Origin: Nitrosomonas sp.
GTDB lineage: Bacteria > Pseudomonadota > Gammaproteobacteria > Burkholderiales > Nitrosomonadaceae
DNA: 64,000 bases
NCBI GenBank assembly: GCA_016708955.1
Contig: JADJES010000002.1
Location: 186,001 to 250,000 of the forward strand
Direction of reading: 5' to 3'
Part shown: positions 1 through 9,576 of the stretch, one piece after another
Position numbering within the stretch: the stretch's first letter is position 1
How the letters are laid out: every line of letters starts with the position of its first letter
Translations under genes and position numbers: made by a program
Notes under the pieces: generated by a model
What the model was told of the DNA's origin: nothing
The model's database searches: none
The model's input: only the letters and a program-made list of their open reading frames with translations

Positions 1-306
1 CAAATGAATATGTTGTTTATTTGCAACAAATACGTGTTGCTATTTTGAACGGAATGGAATTAATGAATTAGCATCACTGATGAGCGGTCAAGAATCAGCT
101 TTCAATTAGAGAAATAGCCGTATAGTGGTTAATGATGACTGCTTGTATTTTGTCTTATTATCGAAATAGAGTTAAAGCCGGTGAATTATTGATCTATCAG
201 ACGTATACTGCCCATTTGTTTGAAACGTGAAATTTTAAAATTAGATTTACTTGCAAAGAAAATTCATCATAACACTAACACCAATTAACTGCGGAAACTC
301 TTGGGT
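1..306. other. 5' flank without a recognisable gene
   Basis: AT-rich sequence before the first operon. No open frame of useful length, RNA gene or clear promoter pair could be supported. It probably contains the promoter of the ABC exporter operon that follows, but no convincing -35/-10 pair stands out. Confidence 0.4.
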
Positions 307-1035
307 ATGACAGATGAAACGGCAGCTATAACCTTGTCAGCACAGAATCTGTGTCGTAAATATGGTCACCATACAGCGGTACATGATGTGAATATCCTAT
401 TAAGGCGCGGGGAAGTTCTGGGGTTGCTTGGGCCGAATGGCGCGGGTAAAACCACAACTATGCGTATGCTGACGGGTAATCTTGCACCAAGTACCGGCAG
501 TATAGAGATTTGCGGAATCGATTTACTGGATAAACCGCAAGAAGCCAAAGTGCATTTAGGTTTTTTGCCCGAGATTCCACCGCTTTATCATGACATGACT
601 GTCGATGAATATTTGCTGCTGGCTGCCCGATTGCATCGCATCAACAAGCAAACGATACAAACCGCGTTGGATAATGTGAAGCAACGTTGTGGTTTGGAAG
701 TTCAAGGCAGGTATGTGATTGGCACATTGTCGAAGGGATTTCAGCAACGCGTGGGAATTGCGCAAGCTATCATTCACAGCCCCGATGTCATTATTCTTGA
801 TGAGCCAACAGTAGGCCTTGATCCTAATCAAATGCGTGAAATTCGCTCGTTGATCCGGGAGTTGGGAGTATCCAGTAGTGTCATCTTATCAACACATATA
901 TTGTCTGAGGTGGAGAGTGTGTGTGACCGGGTGCAGATAATGCATAAAGGTAGCGTAGTATTTGATCAAACCATGGCCGAATTGCAGCATCAAGGTACCA
1001 GTCTGGAAGCGGTGTTTACGCAACTCACACAGTGA
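307..1035 (+). CDS. ABC transporter ATP-binding protein (GldA-like)
   Basis: Cytoplasmic ATPase subunit of an ABC-2 type exporter. Walker A (GPNGAGKT, about residues 42-49), signature LSKGFQQR (about 141) and Walker B VIILDEPT (about 162) followed by the D-loop are all intact. Length (242 aa) is normal for the family. An in-frame TTG lies six bases upstream at 301; ATG 307 is preferred. The next three genes encode an ABC-2 permease, a Gldg-type protein and a DUF4340 protein, the usual partners of this ATPase in proteobacteria. The substrate is unknown; gliding motility itself is not implied. Confidence 0.9.
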   Translation: MTDETAAITLSAQNLCRKYGHHTAVHDVNILLRRGEVLGLLGPNGAGKTTTMRMLTGNLAPSTGSIEICGIDLLDKPQEAKVHLGFLPEIPPLYHDMTVDEYLLLAARLHRINKQTIQTALDNVKQRCGLEVQGRYVIGTLSKGFQQRVGIAQAIIHSPDVIILDEPTVGLDPNQMREIRSLIRELGVSSSVILSTHILSEVESVCDRVQIMHKGSVVFDQTMAELQHQGTSLEAVFTQLTQ

Positions 1036-1057
1036 TGAAAGAACAGGAATCTTCAAA

Positions 1058-1801
1058 ATGATTGTTACCATTATCCGTAAGGAATTGAGCATGTTGTTCA
1101 TCTCTCCTTTGGCCTGGATACTGCTGGCTTTGATACAACTCATACTCACCTGGGTCTTTCTGGTTCGCCTGGATGCATTTCTGGAGATACAGTCTCAATT
1201 GATGCAGATTGCTAATCCCCCGGGAATTACGGAAATCATTATTTCCCCTGTTTTTGCAATGGCTGCCATTATTTTATTGATGGTTACGCCATTATTATCC
1301 ATGCGTTTGCTGGCTGAAGAACGCCGTAATCATACGCTGACATTATTGATTTCAGCGCCGGTTTCCATGACGGATATTGTGATCGGTAAATTTCTGGGCC
1401 TAATGGTTTTCTTTTTGGTTGTAATTACCCTGATAGTTGCATTATCTATTTCATTACGCCTTGGCGGTGCGCTGGACTTTGGCTTGTTACTCAGCAATAC
1501 GCTAGGCTTATTTTTGGTGACTGCATGTTTTTCTGCGTTGGGTCTTTATATTTCCAGCTTGACGGCACAGCCGGTCATTGCCGCGATTGGCACCTTGGGC
1601 GTGTTGTTAGGATTGTGGATGATCAATCTGGCTGCAAGTGAAACAGATGAATGGTTACACTATATTTCATTGCTGAAGCATTTTGAACAGTTTAATCAGG
1701 GCTTAATTGACACCTCGAGCATCGCCTATTTTATTTTGTTCATGGTTACCTTTCTGGTGTTAACGATTCGTCGCCTGGATGGAGAGCGATTGCATGGGTA
1801 A
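1058..1801 (+). CDS. ABC-2 type transporter permease (GldF-like)
   Basis: Inner-membrane permease partner of the upstream ATPase. The frame is open from 962, but those codons overlap the ATPase gene in another frame; ATG 1058, 22 bases after the ATPase stop, gives a normal N-terminus (MIVTIIRKEL) followed by the first membrane segment. About six hydrophobic segments are visible, with the ABC-2 family loop containing LLAEERRNHTLTLL, where the permease contacts the ATPase. Predicted length is 247 aa. The gene is followed after 17 bases by the Gldg-type gene, suggesting one operon. Confidence 0.88.
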   Translation: MIVTIIRKELSMLFISPLAWILLALIQLILTWVFLVRLDAFLEIQSQLMQIANPPGITEIIISPVFAMAAIILLMVTPLLSMRLLAEERRNHTLTLLISAPVSMTDIVIGKFLGLMVFFLVVITLIVALSISLRLGGALDFGLLLSNTLGLFLVTACFSALGLYISSLTAQPVIAAIGTLGVLLGLWMINLAASETDEWLHYISLLKHFEQFNQGLIDTSSIAYFILFMVTFLVLTIRRLDGERLHG

Positions 1802-1818
1802 GCTTAAAAGTTACGTAA

Positions 1819-3177
1819 ATGATTACGCTGAATAAAAAATTACGCTGGCATTACTTGATACAAAATGGCGTATTTGTCATTTTGCTACTGTTGCTGGTTA
1901 TTTTGCTGGGCTATCTTGCAGCACAAACCCGGTTGCAATGGGATGTTAGTCAGAATGGCCGTAATAGCCTGAGTGAGGCGAGTGTTGAGATACTGCAAAA
2001 ATTGCAAGGACCGGTTCAAGTGACGGCTTATGCCACTGAGCAGCATGCGCAGTTGGGTGATATTCGCAAGATTATTGCTGACTTTGTGGCACTTTATCAG
2101 CGTGTAAAACCAGATCTTTCTCTGACATTTATTGATCCGGTGGCGCAACCTATATTGACGCAGGAAGCGAATGTTCAGGTGAATGGTGAGATGGTAATCA
2201 AGTTTAATCAGCGCGTTGAGCATCTCACAGCCATCAATGAACAGGCATTTTCCAACGCTTTGATGCGATTGGCGCGCGCTGAAGACAAACTGATCGTGGC
2301 ATTGGGCGGTCATGGGGAACGCAGGCTTGATGGGAATGCCAACTACGATTTAGGGGAATTTGGCAGGCACTTGCGCACAAATGGCTTTAATAGTCAGTCA
2401 TTGAATCTTGCCATTGAGCAGGATGTTCCCGTGAATGCAAGCATGTTGATGATTGCTTCCCCACAGACCGACTTATTGCCGGGAGAAGTAGATAAGATAC
2501 TGAATTATGTCGATCGCGGCGGCAACCTATTATGGTTGGTTGATCGGGAATCGTTACGCGGACTGCTAGCCTTGGCAGAGAAGTTACGCTTAACACTCAC
2601 TCCGGGTGTCGTCGTTGATCCTCAGGCAGAACAGCTTAAAGCACCGGTTACATTTGCTTTGGGTGCTATTTATGGGCAGCACGTCATCACCGGTAATTTT
2701 GATTACATTACGGTATTTCCGTTTTCGCGCCAGATAACGATTGATGAAAGTGAAGAATGGAGTAGTGTGTCACTGGTTGAAGCGGCACCAGAAGGCTGGG
2801 TGGAAACCGGTGACCTGAATAGCGAGATTGTTTTTGATCAAGCTGATGATGTGGCCGGTCCAATCAGTATTGCAGTGGCTTTGACGCGCAATATTCAGGA
2901 TCGTGAGCAGCGCATTGTTGTTGTTGGCAGTGGACATTTTCTTGCCAATACTTATCTGGGGAACGGCAGTAATTTAGATTTTGGTATTAATCTGATTAAT
3001 TGGCTTACCGGCGACGAAGCGCTGATTGTGATTCAACCGCGCGCAACACTTGATAGTAATCTAATCCTAAGTGAATCAGAACTGACTTTGATCGCAGTTG
3101 TTTTTCTTGTTTTATTGCCGGCACTGTTTTTGGTGAGTGGAACGGTGATTTGGTGGAATCGCAAAAGAAGAATATAA
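1819..3177 (+). CDS. Gldg family ABC-type auxiliary protein
   Basis: A 452-aa envelope protein with one N-terminal membrane helix (about residues 17-35), a large extracytoplasmic region and a second helix close to the C-terminus (about 425-445) followed by a basic tail. This matches the Gldg/ABC_transp_aux family (a GldG-type auxiliary subunit). The periplasmic part contains the family-type stretch ALGGHGERR and a GATase-like fold region. It is translated with the permease and DUF4340 genes. The molecular role of this subunit is not established in proteobacteria. Confidence 0.85.
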   Translation: MITLNKKLRWHYLIQNGVFVILLLLLVILLGYLAAQTRLQWDVSQNGRNSLSEASVEILQKLQGPVQVTAYATEQHAQLGDIRKIIADFVALYQRVKPDLSLTFIDPVAQPILTQEANVQVNGEMVIKFNQRVEHLTAINEQAFSNALMRLARAEDKLIVALGGHGERRLDGNANYDLGEFGRHLRTNGFNSQSLNLAIEQDVPVNASMLMIASPQTDLLPGEVDKILNYVDRGGNLLWLVDRESLRGLLALAEKLRLTLTPGVVVDPQAEQLKAPVTFALGAIYGQHVITGNFDYITVFPFSRQITIDESEEWSSVSLVEAAPEGWVETGDLNSEIVFDQADDVAGPISIAVALTRNIQDREQRIVVVGSGHFLANTYLGNGSNLDFGINLINWLTGDEALIVIQPRATLDSNLILSESELTLIAVVFLVLLPALFLVSGTVIWWNRKRRI

Positions 3178-3180
3178 AAA

Positions 3181-4056
3181 ATGACTCATCACGCGCGACT
3201 TAATCTGGTCATGTTTATTACAATTGCCGGCTTGGCGGTGTTTTTGTATTTTAGACCGCAATCTCCGGATATTCATAAATACCCGATTTCAACCAGTGCG
3301 ATCGCTGCTGTGCAGAGCTTACGTATTATCGTGAGGCAGCAACAAGAGATTGCGCTTAAGCAATCGGATAATCACTGGTATCTGGTAAAGCCGGTACAAG
3401 CTCGTGCTGACGAGAGAAAGATCGCGGAAATTCTAGAAATTCTGACGGTGAGTAGTAATCAACGTTTGCCTCTGGCAGATCTAGAGCGTTTTGGCCTGGA
3501 TCAACCCAATGTGCGATTGTATCTTAATAATGAGTATTTTGGTTTTGGCGGATTCGCACCCACGACCAATCAACAATATGTGGCGACAGGTGATCAGGTG
3601 TATTTGATTTCCCCGCGCTATGTGCTTGCTTTGCCATCAAACGCCAGCGACTTGATCAATCCACAATTGCTGGCATCCGATGAAATTCCGGTTAAATTTG
3701 AGTTGAATCATTTGACGGTAGAATTTCAGAATGAGAATTGGCATACAGCCATGCAGCGTTCTGATGAAGCACTTGACGAAGCTACAATAAAACATTGGAT
3801 TCAGTTATGGCAAACGGCGCATGCCAGAGAACTGATATTGGAGCAAGCGTTAGGTGCTGATTTTGTTGTTAAGGGCTTCATTAACATCGCATTGCAAAAT
3901 GGACAGGAAATCAATCTGAGAATTCTGCAGAATGAATTCTCGTTAGTGTTGTTACGTGTTAACGGTGGATTCGGTTATCAGTTTCCTATTGATGCGGGCC
4001 AGCAATTAGTTGATCCGCACAGGATAAAATCAAATCAAATATTGCCTGAGAACTGA
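3181..4056 (+). CDS. DUF4340 domain-containing protein
   Basis: A 291-aa protein with an N-terminal signal anchor (about residues 8-24) and an extracytoplasmic DUF4340-type body (DNHWYLVKPVQARAD followed by LPLADLERFGLDQP). DUF4340 genes commonly close Gld-like ABC operons, as here: it starts three bases after the Gldg-type gene and its stop overlaps the mutM start by one base (TGATG), implying coupled translation. Function unknown; probably an accessory periplasmic subunit of the exporter. Confidence 0.85.
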   Translation: MTHHARLNLVMFITIAGLAVFLYFRPQSPDIHKYPISTSAIAAVQSLRIIVRQQQEIALKQSDNHWYLVKPVQARADERKIAEILEILTVSSNQRLPLADLERFGLDQPNVRLYLNNEYFGFGGFAPTTNQQYVATGDQVYLISPRYVLALPSNASDLINPQLLASDEIPVKFELNHLTVEFQNENWHTAMQRSDEALDEATIKHWIQLWQTAHARELILEQALGADFVVKGFINIALQNGQEINLRILQNEFSLVLLRVNGGFGYQFPIDAGQQLVDPHRIKSNQILPEN

Positions 4057-4887
4057 TGCCGGAATTACCAGAAGTCGAAACAACACGGCGCGGTATCGCG
4101 CCTCATTTGCTGGGGCAATCCATTGCAAATGTGGTTATCCGTAATCCTAGGCTACGTTGGCCTATACCGGGCAATTTGCCTGAGTTTTTGACGGGTTTAA
4201 CGATTCAGGCAGTGACGCGGCGGGCTAAATATCTTTTGCTTGATTGCGGTATTGGGACATTGATTCTTCATCTGGGCATGTCAGGGAGTTTGCGCATACT
4301 GCCGGTATCAAGTGATGCAATCGATAGAACCACCCCAGAAACACGATCATTTTGATTTGATCTTAAGTGATCAAACCATTCTGAGACTGCGAGACCCGCG
4401 CCGTTTCGGCGCAGTGTTATGGCATACGGGAGATGTTCTGCAGCATCCGCTTCTGATGAATCTTGGTCCCGAACCATTAACAGCAGATTTCAATGCGCAG
4501 CAATTATTTGAGAAAACCAGAGATTGTCAGACCAGTATTAAACAAACGCTGATGAATAGCCATGTGGTCGTTGGTATTGGTAACATTTATGCGAATGAAG
4601 CTTTATTTCTGGCGGGGATCAATCCCAAAATAGTTTCTGGCAGAATCGGTGTGACGCGTTATGAAAGACTGGTTCAAGCGGTAAAGCAAATTTTGCAGCA
4701 GGCAATTGAAGCGGGCGGCAGTAGTTTGCGTGATTTTGTTAACAGTGATGGGAATCCTGGGTATTTTCAGCAGCAATACTGGGTTTATGGGCGTGGCGGG
4801 CAGTGTTGTAAAAAATGTGATCATGAGATTAAACAAATCAGACAAAGTCAACGTTCCAGTTTTTATTGTCCGCGTTGTCAGCATTGA
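4056..4887 (+). pseudogene. mutM: formamidopyrimidine-DNA glycosylase, frameshifted
   Basis: Removes oxidised purines such as 8-oxoguanine and nicks the abasic site. The N-terminal half starts with the catalytic MPELPEVE (Pro2 forms the Schiff base) and runs to a stop near 4355. The rest of the family sequence (KHDHFDLILSDQ, the NIYANEALF region, and the C-terminal zinc finger with CxxC pairs CCKKC and CPRC) continues in another frame to 4887. The frames join around 4325-4340, where CCCC (4333-4336) could carry one extra base. All expected motifs remain, so a recent frameshift or a sequencing indel is likely rather than decay. Confidence 0.85.
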
Positions 4888-4974
4888 TCGAGTGCCAGAA
4901 CTGAGTTAATTGCAGAATGTTGAATTGCAAAATCATTTTGCAGTTGAATCAATTAACATAATGAGAGGGTTAAT

Positions 4975-5787
4975 ATGAATATTACATTCATTGGTGGCGG
5001 CAATATGGCTTCTGCTTTAATCAGCGGATTGTTGCAGCAAGGTTACGCTGCAGAGCAGCTTCATGTAGTGGAAATAAATGCGGAAAGCCGTGAGAAAATA
5101 AAACACACATTAGGCGTTTCTGCCGTTGCTGATCTTGCCGATGGGGTCAAGGGCAGTGATGTGATTTTATTGGCTGTAAAACCACAGCAATTATTTGAAT
5201 TGACCCGGAAACTTTCGCCATTATTGAATAGCCAGTTGATTATATCGATTGCGGCGGGCATTCGTGCGACTGATATCATACGCTGGATGGGCGGTTATGC
5301 GCGGGTGGTGCGCGCAATGCCTAACACACCCTCTTTGGTACGTAGCGGTGTTGCCGGTCTTTATGCTGCGCCAGGCGTGGGTGAGTTAGATAAAAAGAAT
5401 GCTGAGTCGATTCTGGCCGCGGTAGGTTCCACGCTTTGGGTGGATGATGAAGAAATGTTGCATACTGTGACGGCTATTTCCGGTAGCGGCCCTGCCTATG
5501 TATTTTATTTTATTGAAGCCATGCAGCAAGCGGGGATAGAATTGGGTCTGTCACCGGCTCAGGCCAGACAACTCAGCTTGCAGACATTTGTTGGTGCCAG
5601 CAAACTGGCTAGCCTGAGTGATGAAGACGTAGCCATATTGCGCGCCCGGGTGACATCAAAAGGCGGTACAACCGAACAAGCAATACAGACTATGGAAAAA
5701 AATGCTATTCAGTGTAAGATCATAGCCGCCGTTCATGCTGCGAACAGGCGTTCACGAGAATTGAGTGATGAGTTCAGCAGAATTTAA
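4975..5787 (+). CDS. proC: pyrroline-5-carboxylate reductase
   Basis: Catalyses the last step of proline synthesis, NAD(P)H-dependent reduction of 1-pyrroline-5-carboxylate. The 270-aa length is typical. Visible: N-terminal Rossmann motif FIGGGNMASALISG, VKPQQ, the MPNTPSLV segment and the C-terminal dimer domain with AISGSGPAYVF and RARVTSKGGTTE. A good ribosome site (GAGAGG) precedes ATG 4975. The gene follows mutM by about 90 bases and precedes yggT, a common proteobacterial order (proC-yggT-yggU). Confidence 0.96.
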   Translation: MNITFIGGGNMASALISGLLQQGYAAEQLHVVEINAESREKIKHTLGVSAVADLADGVKGSDVILLAVKPQQLFELTRKLSPLLNSQLIISIAAGIRATDIIRWMGGYARVVRAMPNTPSLVRSGVAGLYAAPGVGELDKKNAESILAAVGSTLWVDDEEMLHTVTAISGSGPAYVFYFIEAMQQAGIELGLSPAQARQLSLQTFVGASKLASLSDEDVAILRARVTSKGGTTEQAIQTMEKNAIQCKIIAAVHAANRRSRELSDEFSRI

Positions 5788-5848
5788 ATCTTGATAGAGC
5801 CAGTTAGTGATTTCTTAATTATCAATTACAGTTTTTCGGAAAACTCTT

Positions 5849-6433
5849 ATGTCCAATCAGATCTTAATTTTTCTTCTTGATACTATCCTGGGGCTGCTTT
5901 CCTTGGCGTTGCTGCTGCGGTTTTATTTCCAATTATTGCGTGTTCCCTACTATAACTCGATATCCCAGTTTCTTATCGCCGCGACTGATTTTATCGTGCG
6001 GCCTGCACGTCGTTTTATTCCTGGCTGGGCTGGCATAGATTTATCCACACTGATCCTGGCCTGGTTAATGGAAAGTTTGATCGTTACCAGTGTTTATATG
6101 GTACAGGGATATGATTTTGCAGAAAATATTGGCGCTGCATCAGGGGTGATGGGGTTGTTGGGTATCGTTGAGATTATTAAAGTGACACTCTATATTGTGT
6201 TGATAATGATTATTATGCAGGCTGTTTTGTCTTGGGTTAATCCACATAGTCCGTTAGCGCCGTTACTGGATAGTTTTACCCGTCCATTCCTGGCCGTTTT
6301 TCGTAAGCGTATTCCGCCGATTGCAAATGTTGATTTGTCTCCTTTGTTTGTGTTGATCTTAATTCAAGTGCTGCTGATGCTAGTGGCTGGCGTGCATAAG
6401 GAAATCACCGCCATGCTCGCCTTTAGCCTTTAA
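5849..6433 (+). CDS. yggT: YggT family integral membrane protein
   Basis: A 194-aa inner-membrane protein made of two YGGT repeats, each a pair of hydrophobic helices; the motifs VRPARRFIPGWAGID (first repeat) and TRPFLAVFRKRIPPIANVDLSPLF (second repeat, shown here as a family landmark) are characteristic. YggT proteins are linked to osmotic or ion homeostasis, but the biochemical role is unsettled. It sits between proC and the DUF167 gene, as in many proteobacteria. Confidence 0.9.
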   Translation: MSNQILIFLLDTILGLLSLALLLRFYFQLLRVPYYNSISQFLIAATDFIVRPARRFIPGWAGIDLSTLILAWLMESLIVTSVYMVQGYDFAENIGAASGVMGLLGIVEIIKVTLYIVLIMIIMQAVLSWVNPHSPLAPLLDSFTRPFLAVFRKRIPPIANVDLSPLFVLILIQVLLMLVAGVHKEITAMLAFSL

Positions 6434-6444
6434 GGTTGGCGATC

Positions 6445-6741
6445 GTGAGCTGGTATCGGTATGATGATGCAAATAATCTTGTTTTGACATTGCATATTCA
6501 GACGGGTGCAAAAAATACCGAAGCGGCAGGATTACATGGGGATGCGCTGAGGATAAAGCTTGCAGCCGCACCGGTGGAAGGTAAAGCAAATGCCGCGCTA
6601 CTGAAATTCCTTGCCAAGCATTTTGATGTGCCCCTTAGCCAAGTGATATTGAGGCAAGGTGATAAATCACGGCACAAAGTGATAATAATTCAGCAACCTG
6701 GCTGCGGCCCGGATGCCATATATAAAGAGCTGCAAAGTTGA
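6445..6741 (+). CDS. DUF167 (YggU family) protein
   Basis: Small cytoplasmic protein of the UPF0235/DUF167 family. The landmarks GLHGDALRIKLAAAPVEGKA and the later LRQGDKSRHK are clearly present. GTG 6445 is preferred because AAGG at 6432-6435 gives a sensible ribosome-site spacing; an in-frame TTG at 6436 is the alternative. Function is unknown; the gene is normally next to yggT, as here. Confidence 0.85.
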   Translation: MSWYRYDDANNLVLTLHIQTGAKNTEAAGLHGDALRIKLAAAPVEGKANAALLKFLAKHFDVPLSQVILRQGDKSRHKVIIIQQPGCGPDAIYKELQS

Positions 6742-6773
6742 TTAGCAATGTACTTCTCTATTAAAGCAATGTG

Positions 6774-7226
6774 ATGGAATTGATTCTGTGGCGCCATGCT
6801 GAGGCCGAAGATGGTTTTCCTGATGCTGACCGTAAACTGACCGCGAAAGGACTAGATCAGGCAAGACGTATGTCCGATTGGCTTAAATCCAGATTGCCGG
6901 AAAATACACTGGTGATTGCCAGTCCGGCGCGGCGTACACAACAAACTGCGATGGCACTGGGAGCCGATTTTATAACCAATACTGAAATAGGACCTGGTGC
7001 CAGTGTAAAGAGTATTCTGACCGCTGCTAACTGGCCCAATGCACAAGGTGCTGTGGTAATAGTCGGCCATCAACCTACATTGGGTGAAGTCGCCAGTTAT
7101 CTGATTCCGGATATTCCTCCCGGATTAAGTGTTAAGAAAGGTTCAGTGTGGTGGATAAAATGTCAGAAAAAAAAGAATATTATTGAACCAGTGCTGCATA
7201 CTGTGATCTATCCTGAAATGCTATAA
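6774..7226 (+). CDS. sixA: phosphohistidine phosphatase SixA-like
   Basis: Histidine-phosphatase-superfamily enzyme of about 150 aa. The N-terminal LILWRHAEAED contains the catalytic RHA-type triad, a second arginine lies in ASPARRTQQTA, and the second catalytic histidine is in VIVGHQPTLGE. SixA-type enzymes dephosphorylate phosphohistidine on proteins such as HPt domains or PTS components. ATG 6774 is chosen over GTG 6771 immediately before it. The exact partner here cannot be told from sequence. Confidence 0.85.
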   Translation: MELILWRHAEAEDGFPDADRKLTAKGLDQARRMSDWLKSRLPENTLVIASPARRTQQTAMALGADFITNTEIGPGASVKSILTAANWPNAQGAVVIVGHQPTLGEVASYLIPDIPPGLSVKKGSVWWIKCQKKKNIIEPVLHTVIYPEML

Positions 7227-7265
7227 GTTTTGATTGGACTTACTTTTTGGGCACACTCAGGCACC

Positions 7266-7823
7266 ATGCCTCGATTAATTTTGTTTAATAAACCCTATGG
7301 TGTGATTTGCCAATTTACACCTGAAAGCGGTCATCAATCATTAAAAGACTTTATCCCATTACCGGGCTTTTACCCGGCAGGTAGGCTGGATACTGATAGC
7401 GAGGGCTTGGTTCTATTAACAGATGATGGAAAATTGCAGAATAGAATCAGCAATCCAGAGTTCAAACTACCTAAAACATATTGGGTGCAGGTTGAAGGTA
7501 AGCCCGATGAGAGTGCATTAAATAAATTACGCCAGGGTGTGATTCTGAATGATTTTAAAACGCGGCCCGCACAAGCATTTTTGATGGATGAACCCAGCTA
7601 TCTCTGGCAGCGAACGCCGCCCATTCGTTTTCGCAAGAATATTACCACAGCGTGGATGTCATTGATTCTGAGGGAGGGTAAAAATCGACAAGTAAGGCGG
7701 ATGACGGCGGCGGTATTATTTCCTACTTTGCGATTGATTCGTTATGCAATCGGTAAATACACCCTGCAGGGAATTGCTCCCGGAGAGTGGCGCATACTGA
7801 ATGACTCCGCGCTGGAGCGATGA
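7266..7823 (+). CDS. rluE: 23S rRNA pseudouridine synthase, RluE type
   Basis: RsuA/RluE-family pseudouridine synthase lacking an N-terminal S4 domain, like RluE, which modifies U2457 of 23S rRNA. ATG 7266 gives MPRLILFNKPYGV, the family start; the open frame extends to TTG 7230 without conserved sequence. The catalytic aspartate motif AGRLDTDSEGL and the later GKNRQVRRMTAAV and LRLIRYAIG motifs are intact. Predicted length is 185 aa. The 291 bases to the desaturase hold no recognisable gene. Confidence 0.88.
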   Translation: MPRLILFNKPYGVICQFTPESGHQSLKDFIPLPGFYPAGRLDTDSEGLVLLTDDGKLQNRISNPEFKLPKTYWVQVEGKPDESALNKLRQGVILNDFKTRPAQAFLMDEPSYLWQRTPPIRFRKNITTAWMSLILREGKNRQVRRMTAAVLFPTLRLIRYAIGKYTLQGIAPGEWRILNDSALER

Positions 7824-8114
7824 AGGATTATCAATTCTTCTCAAGACGCTATCTGGAAGTGAAATTTGGTTTCAGTGAAATTTTTAAATAGATAATTGAT
7901 ACAGATTAATATTTCTTTTCTGAAAGGTATTAAAATGATTTCAATTTAAAGAAGTGGTAAAAGAGTAAGCACTTCATGTACAGTAAACGAAAGAGTGACG
8001 TTAATAACTTATTAGTATGCAGGTTGAATGAAGTGCAATGGTTTTATAGAGGGTGTTTGTTTTTTTATTTGTCAGGCCTGCGCCTCGGTAGGCCATTAAA
8101 AGGATGGTAACTAT

Positions 8115-9305
8115 ATGATTTCTGATTTTCTTACTTTAATCTCTGGTGTGATTGATATGCCCTGGTGGGGTTATGTCGTCGTTACCTTGGTTTTTACGCA
8201 TATTACAATTGCGGGTATTACAATTTATCTTCATCGCCATTCAGCGCATAGAGCGCTGGAATTGCATGCGATACCGAGCCATTTCTTCCGCTTCTGGTTG
8301 TGGTTAACTACCGGAATGGTTACGAAGCAATGGACAGCAGTTCATCGTAAGCACCATGCAAAATGTGAAACCAAGGATGATCCACATAGCCCTGTTGTTG
8401 TCGGTATCACGAAAGTGTTAAGCGAAGGCTCGGAACTCTACCGGGCAGAGGCAAAGAATCAGGAAACCCTGGAAAGATATGGGTACGGTACACCTGATGA
8501 TTGGATAGAACGTAACATTTATACTAGGCATAGTGCAAAAGGTGTCGCATTAATGTTGATTATTAATGTAATCCTGTTTGGTCCGATTGGTATTACGATG
8601 TGGGCGGTTCAAATGTTGTGGGCTCCTATTTTTGCTGCGGGTATTATCAACGGTGTTGGCCATTATTGGGGATATCGAAATTTTCAGGCGGAAGATGCCA
8701 GCAGAAATATCGTTCCCTGGGGTATTTTAATTGGCGGTGAAGAATTACATAATAATCACCATGCTTATGCAACCTCAGCGAAACTATCCAATAAATGGTA
8801 CGAGTTTGATATCGGTTGGCTGTATATCCGTACCTTGGAAATGATGGGTCTTGCGAAGGTCAAAAAAATCGCGCCTAAATTGCGTATCGATAAAGAAAAA
8901 ACCCAATGCGATTCAGATACATTGCAAGCCGTTATTTCTCATCGTTATGAAGTTCTTGCCAAATACACGAAATCGTTGAAAGAAACTTTTGCAAAAGAAA
9001 TGATTCACTTGAAAGAAGCAACAGCACATTATGGTGTGGATAATTCTACCCTGAAGCGTTGGATCCTGGCTGATTCGAAAACTTTGCAAGAGCATGAGCG
9101 CGAGAAATTAAGCCAAGTTCTCAGTAATGCTAAAACACTCGATAAAGTTTATACCATGCGTGAGGAATTAGCTGAAATCTGGCAACGTTCTACTGCCTCA
9201 ACTGAAGAACTGGTTAAGCAGTTGGAAGACTGGTGTCGGCGTGCAGAGGAAAGTGGTATCGAAGTACTGCAAGCATTCTCTCAGCGATTACGTTGCTATG
9301 CATAA
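8115..9305 (+). CDS. membrane fatty-acid desaturase
   Basis: Delta-9 acyl desaturase family, an inner-membrane di-iron enzyme. Three histidine boxes are clear: HRHSAHRA, HRKHHAKCE and HNNHHAYA, between pairs of membrane segments. The catalytic part ends near residue 260. The remaining ~135 residues form a charged, helix-rich tail with repeated Lys/Glu patterns that probably lies in the cytoplasm and may be a coiled coil; such DesA-type proteins with long tails are known in proteobacteria. It is a single-gene unit with its own terminator downstream. Confidence 0.9.
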   Translation: MISDFLTLISGVIDMPWWGYVVVTLVFTHITIAGITIYLHRHSAHRALELHAIPSHFFRFWLWLTTGMVTKQWTAVHRKHHAKCETKDDPHSPVVVGITKVLSEGSELYRAEAKNQETLERYGYGTPDDWIERNIYTRHSAKGVALMLIINVILFGPIGITMWAVQMLWAPIFAAGIINGVGHYWGYRNFQAEDASRNIVPWGILIGGEELHNNHHAYATSAKLSNKWYEFDIGWLYIRTLEMMGLAKVKKIAPKLRIDKEKTQCDSDTLQAVISHRYEVLAKYTKSLKETFAKEMIHLKEATAHYGVDNSTLKRWILADSKTLQEHEREKLSQVLSNAKTLDKVYTMREELAEIWQRSTASTEELVKQLEDWCRRAEESGIEVLQAFSQRLRCYA

Positions 9306-9334
9306 TAATTATTGATGGAACTGAGAAATCCTAA

Positions 9335-9360
9335 AAAAAACCCGCTTCGGCGGGTTTTTT
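9335..9360. terminator. bidirectional rho-independent terminator
   Basis: CCCGC-TTCG-GCGGG stem-loop (9341-9354) flanked by an A run on the left and a T run on the right, so it can end transcription from both the desaturase (+) and rpmG (-). Confidence 0.9.
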
Positions 9361-9386
9361 ATTTGGTATTACAGCTTATTTAAAAT

Positions 9387-9542
9387 TTATTTAAGCTTTG
9401 TTTCTTTATATTTAACGTGCTTTCGTGCGACGGGATCAAACTTCATTAACTCCAATTTCTCGGGTTTTGCACGTTTATTTTTTGTGGTTGTATAGAAATG
9501 ACCTGTCCCAGCTGAGGATTCAAGTTTTATTTTTTCACGCAT
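9387..9542 (-). CDS. rpmG: 50S ribosomal protein L33
   Basis: 51-aa ribosomal protein read on the minus strand, starting MREKIKLESSAGTGHFYTTT and ending KYKETKLK. The expected zinc-site cysteines of C+ type L33 are absent, so this is the zinc-independent (C-) form usual in proteobacteria. It lies just downstream of rpmB, the standard rpmB-rpmG pair, and ends before a shared terminator. Too short for most ORF calls, but length and sequence fit the family exactly. Confidence 0.95.
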   Translation of the reverse strand: MREKIKLESSAGTGHFYTTTKNKRAKPEKLELMKFDPVARKHVKYKETKLK

Positions 9543-9576
9543 TGTGATGACTCCTTAACTTACTTCGATTAGTTTC

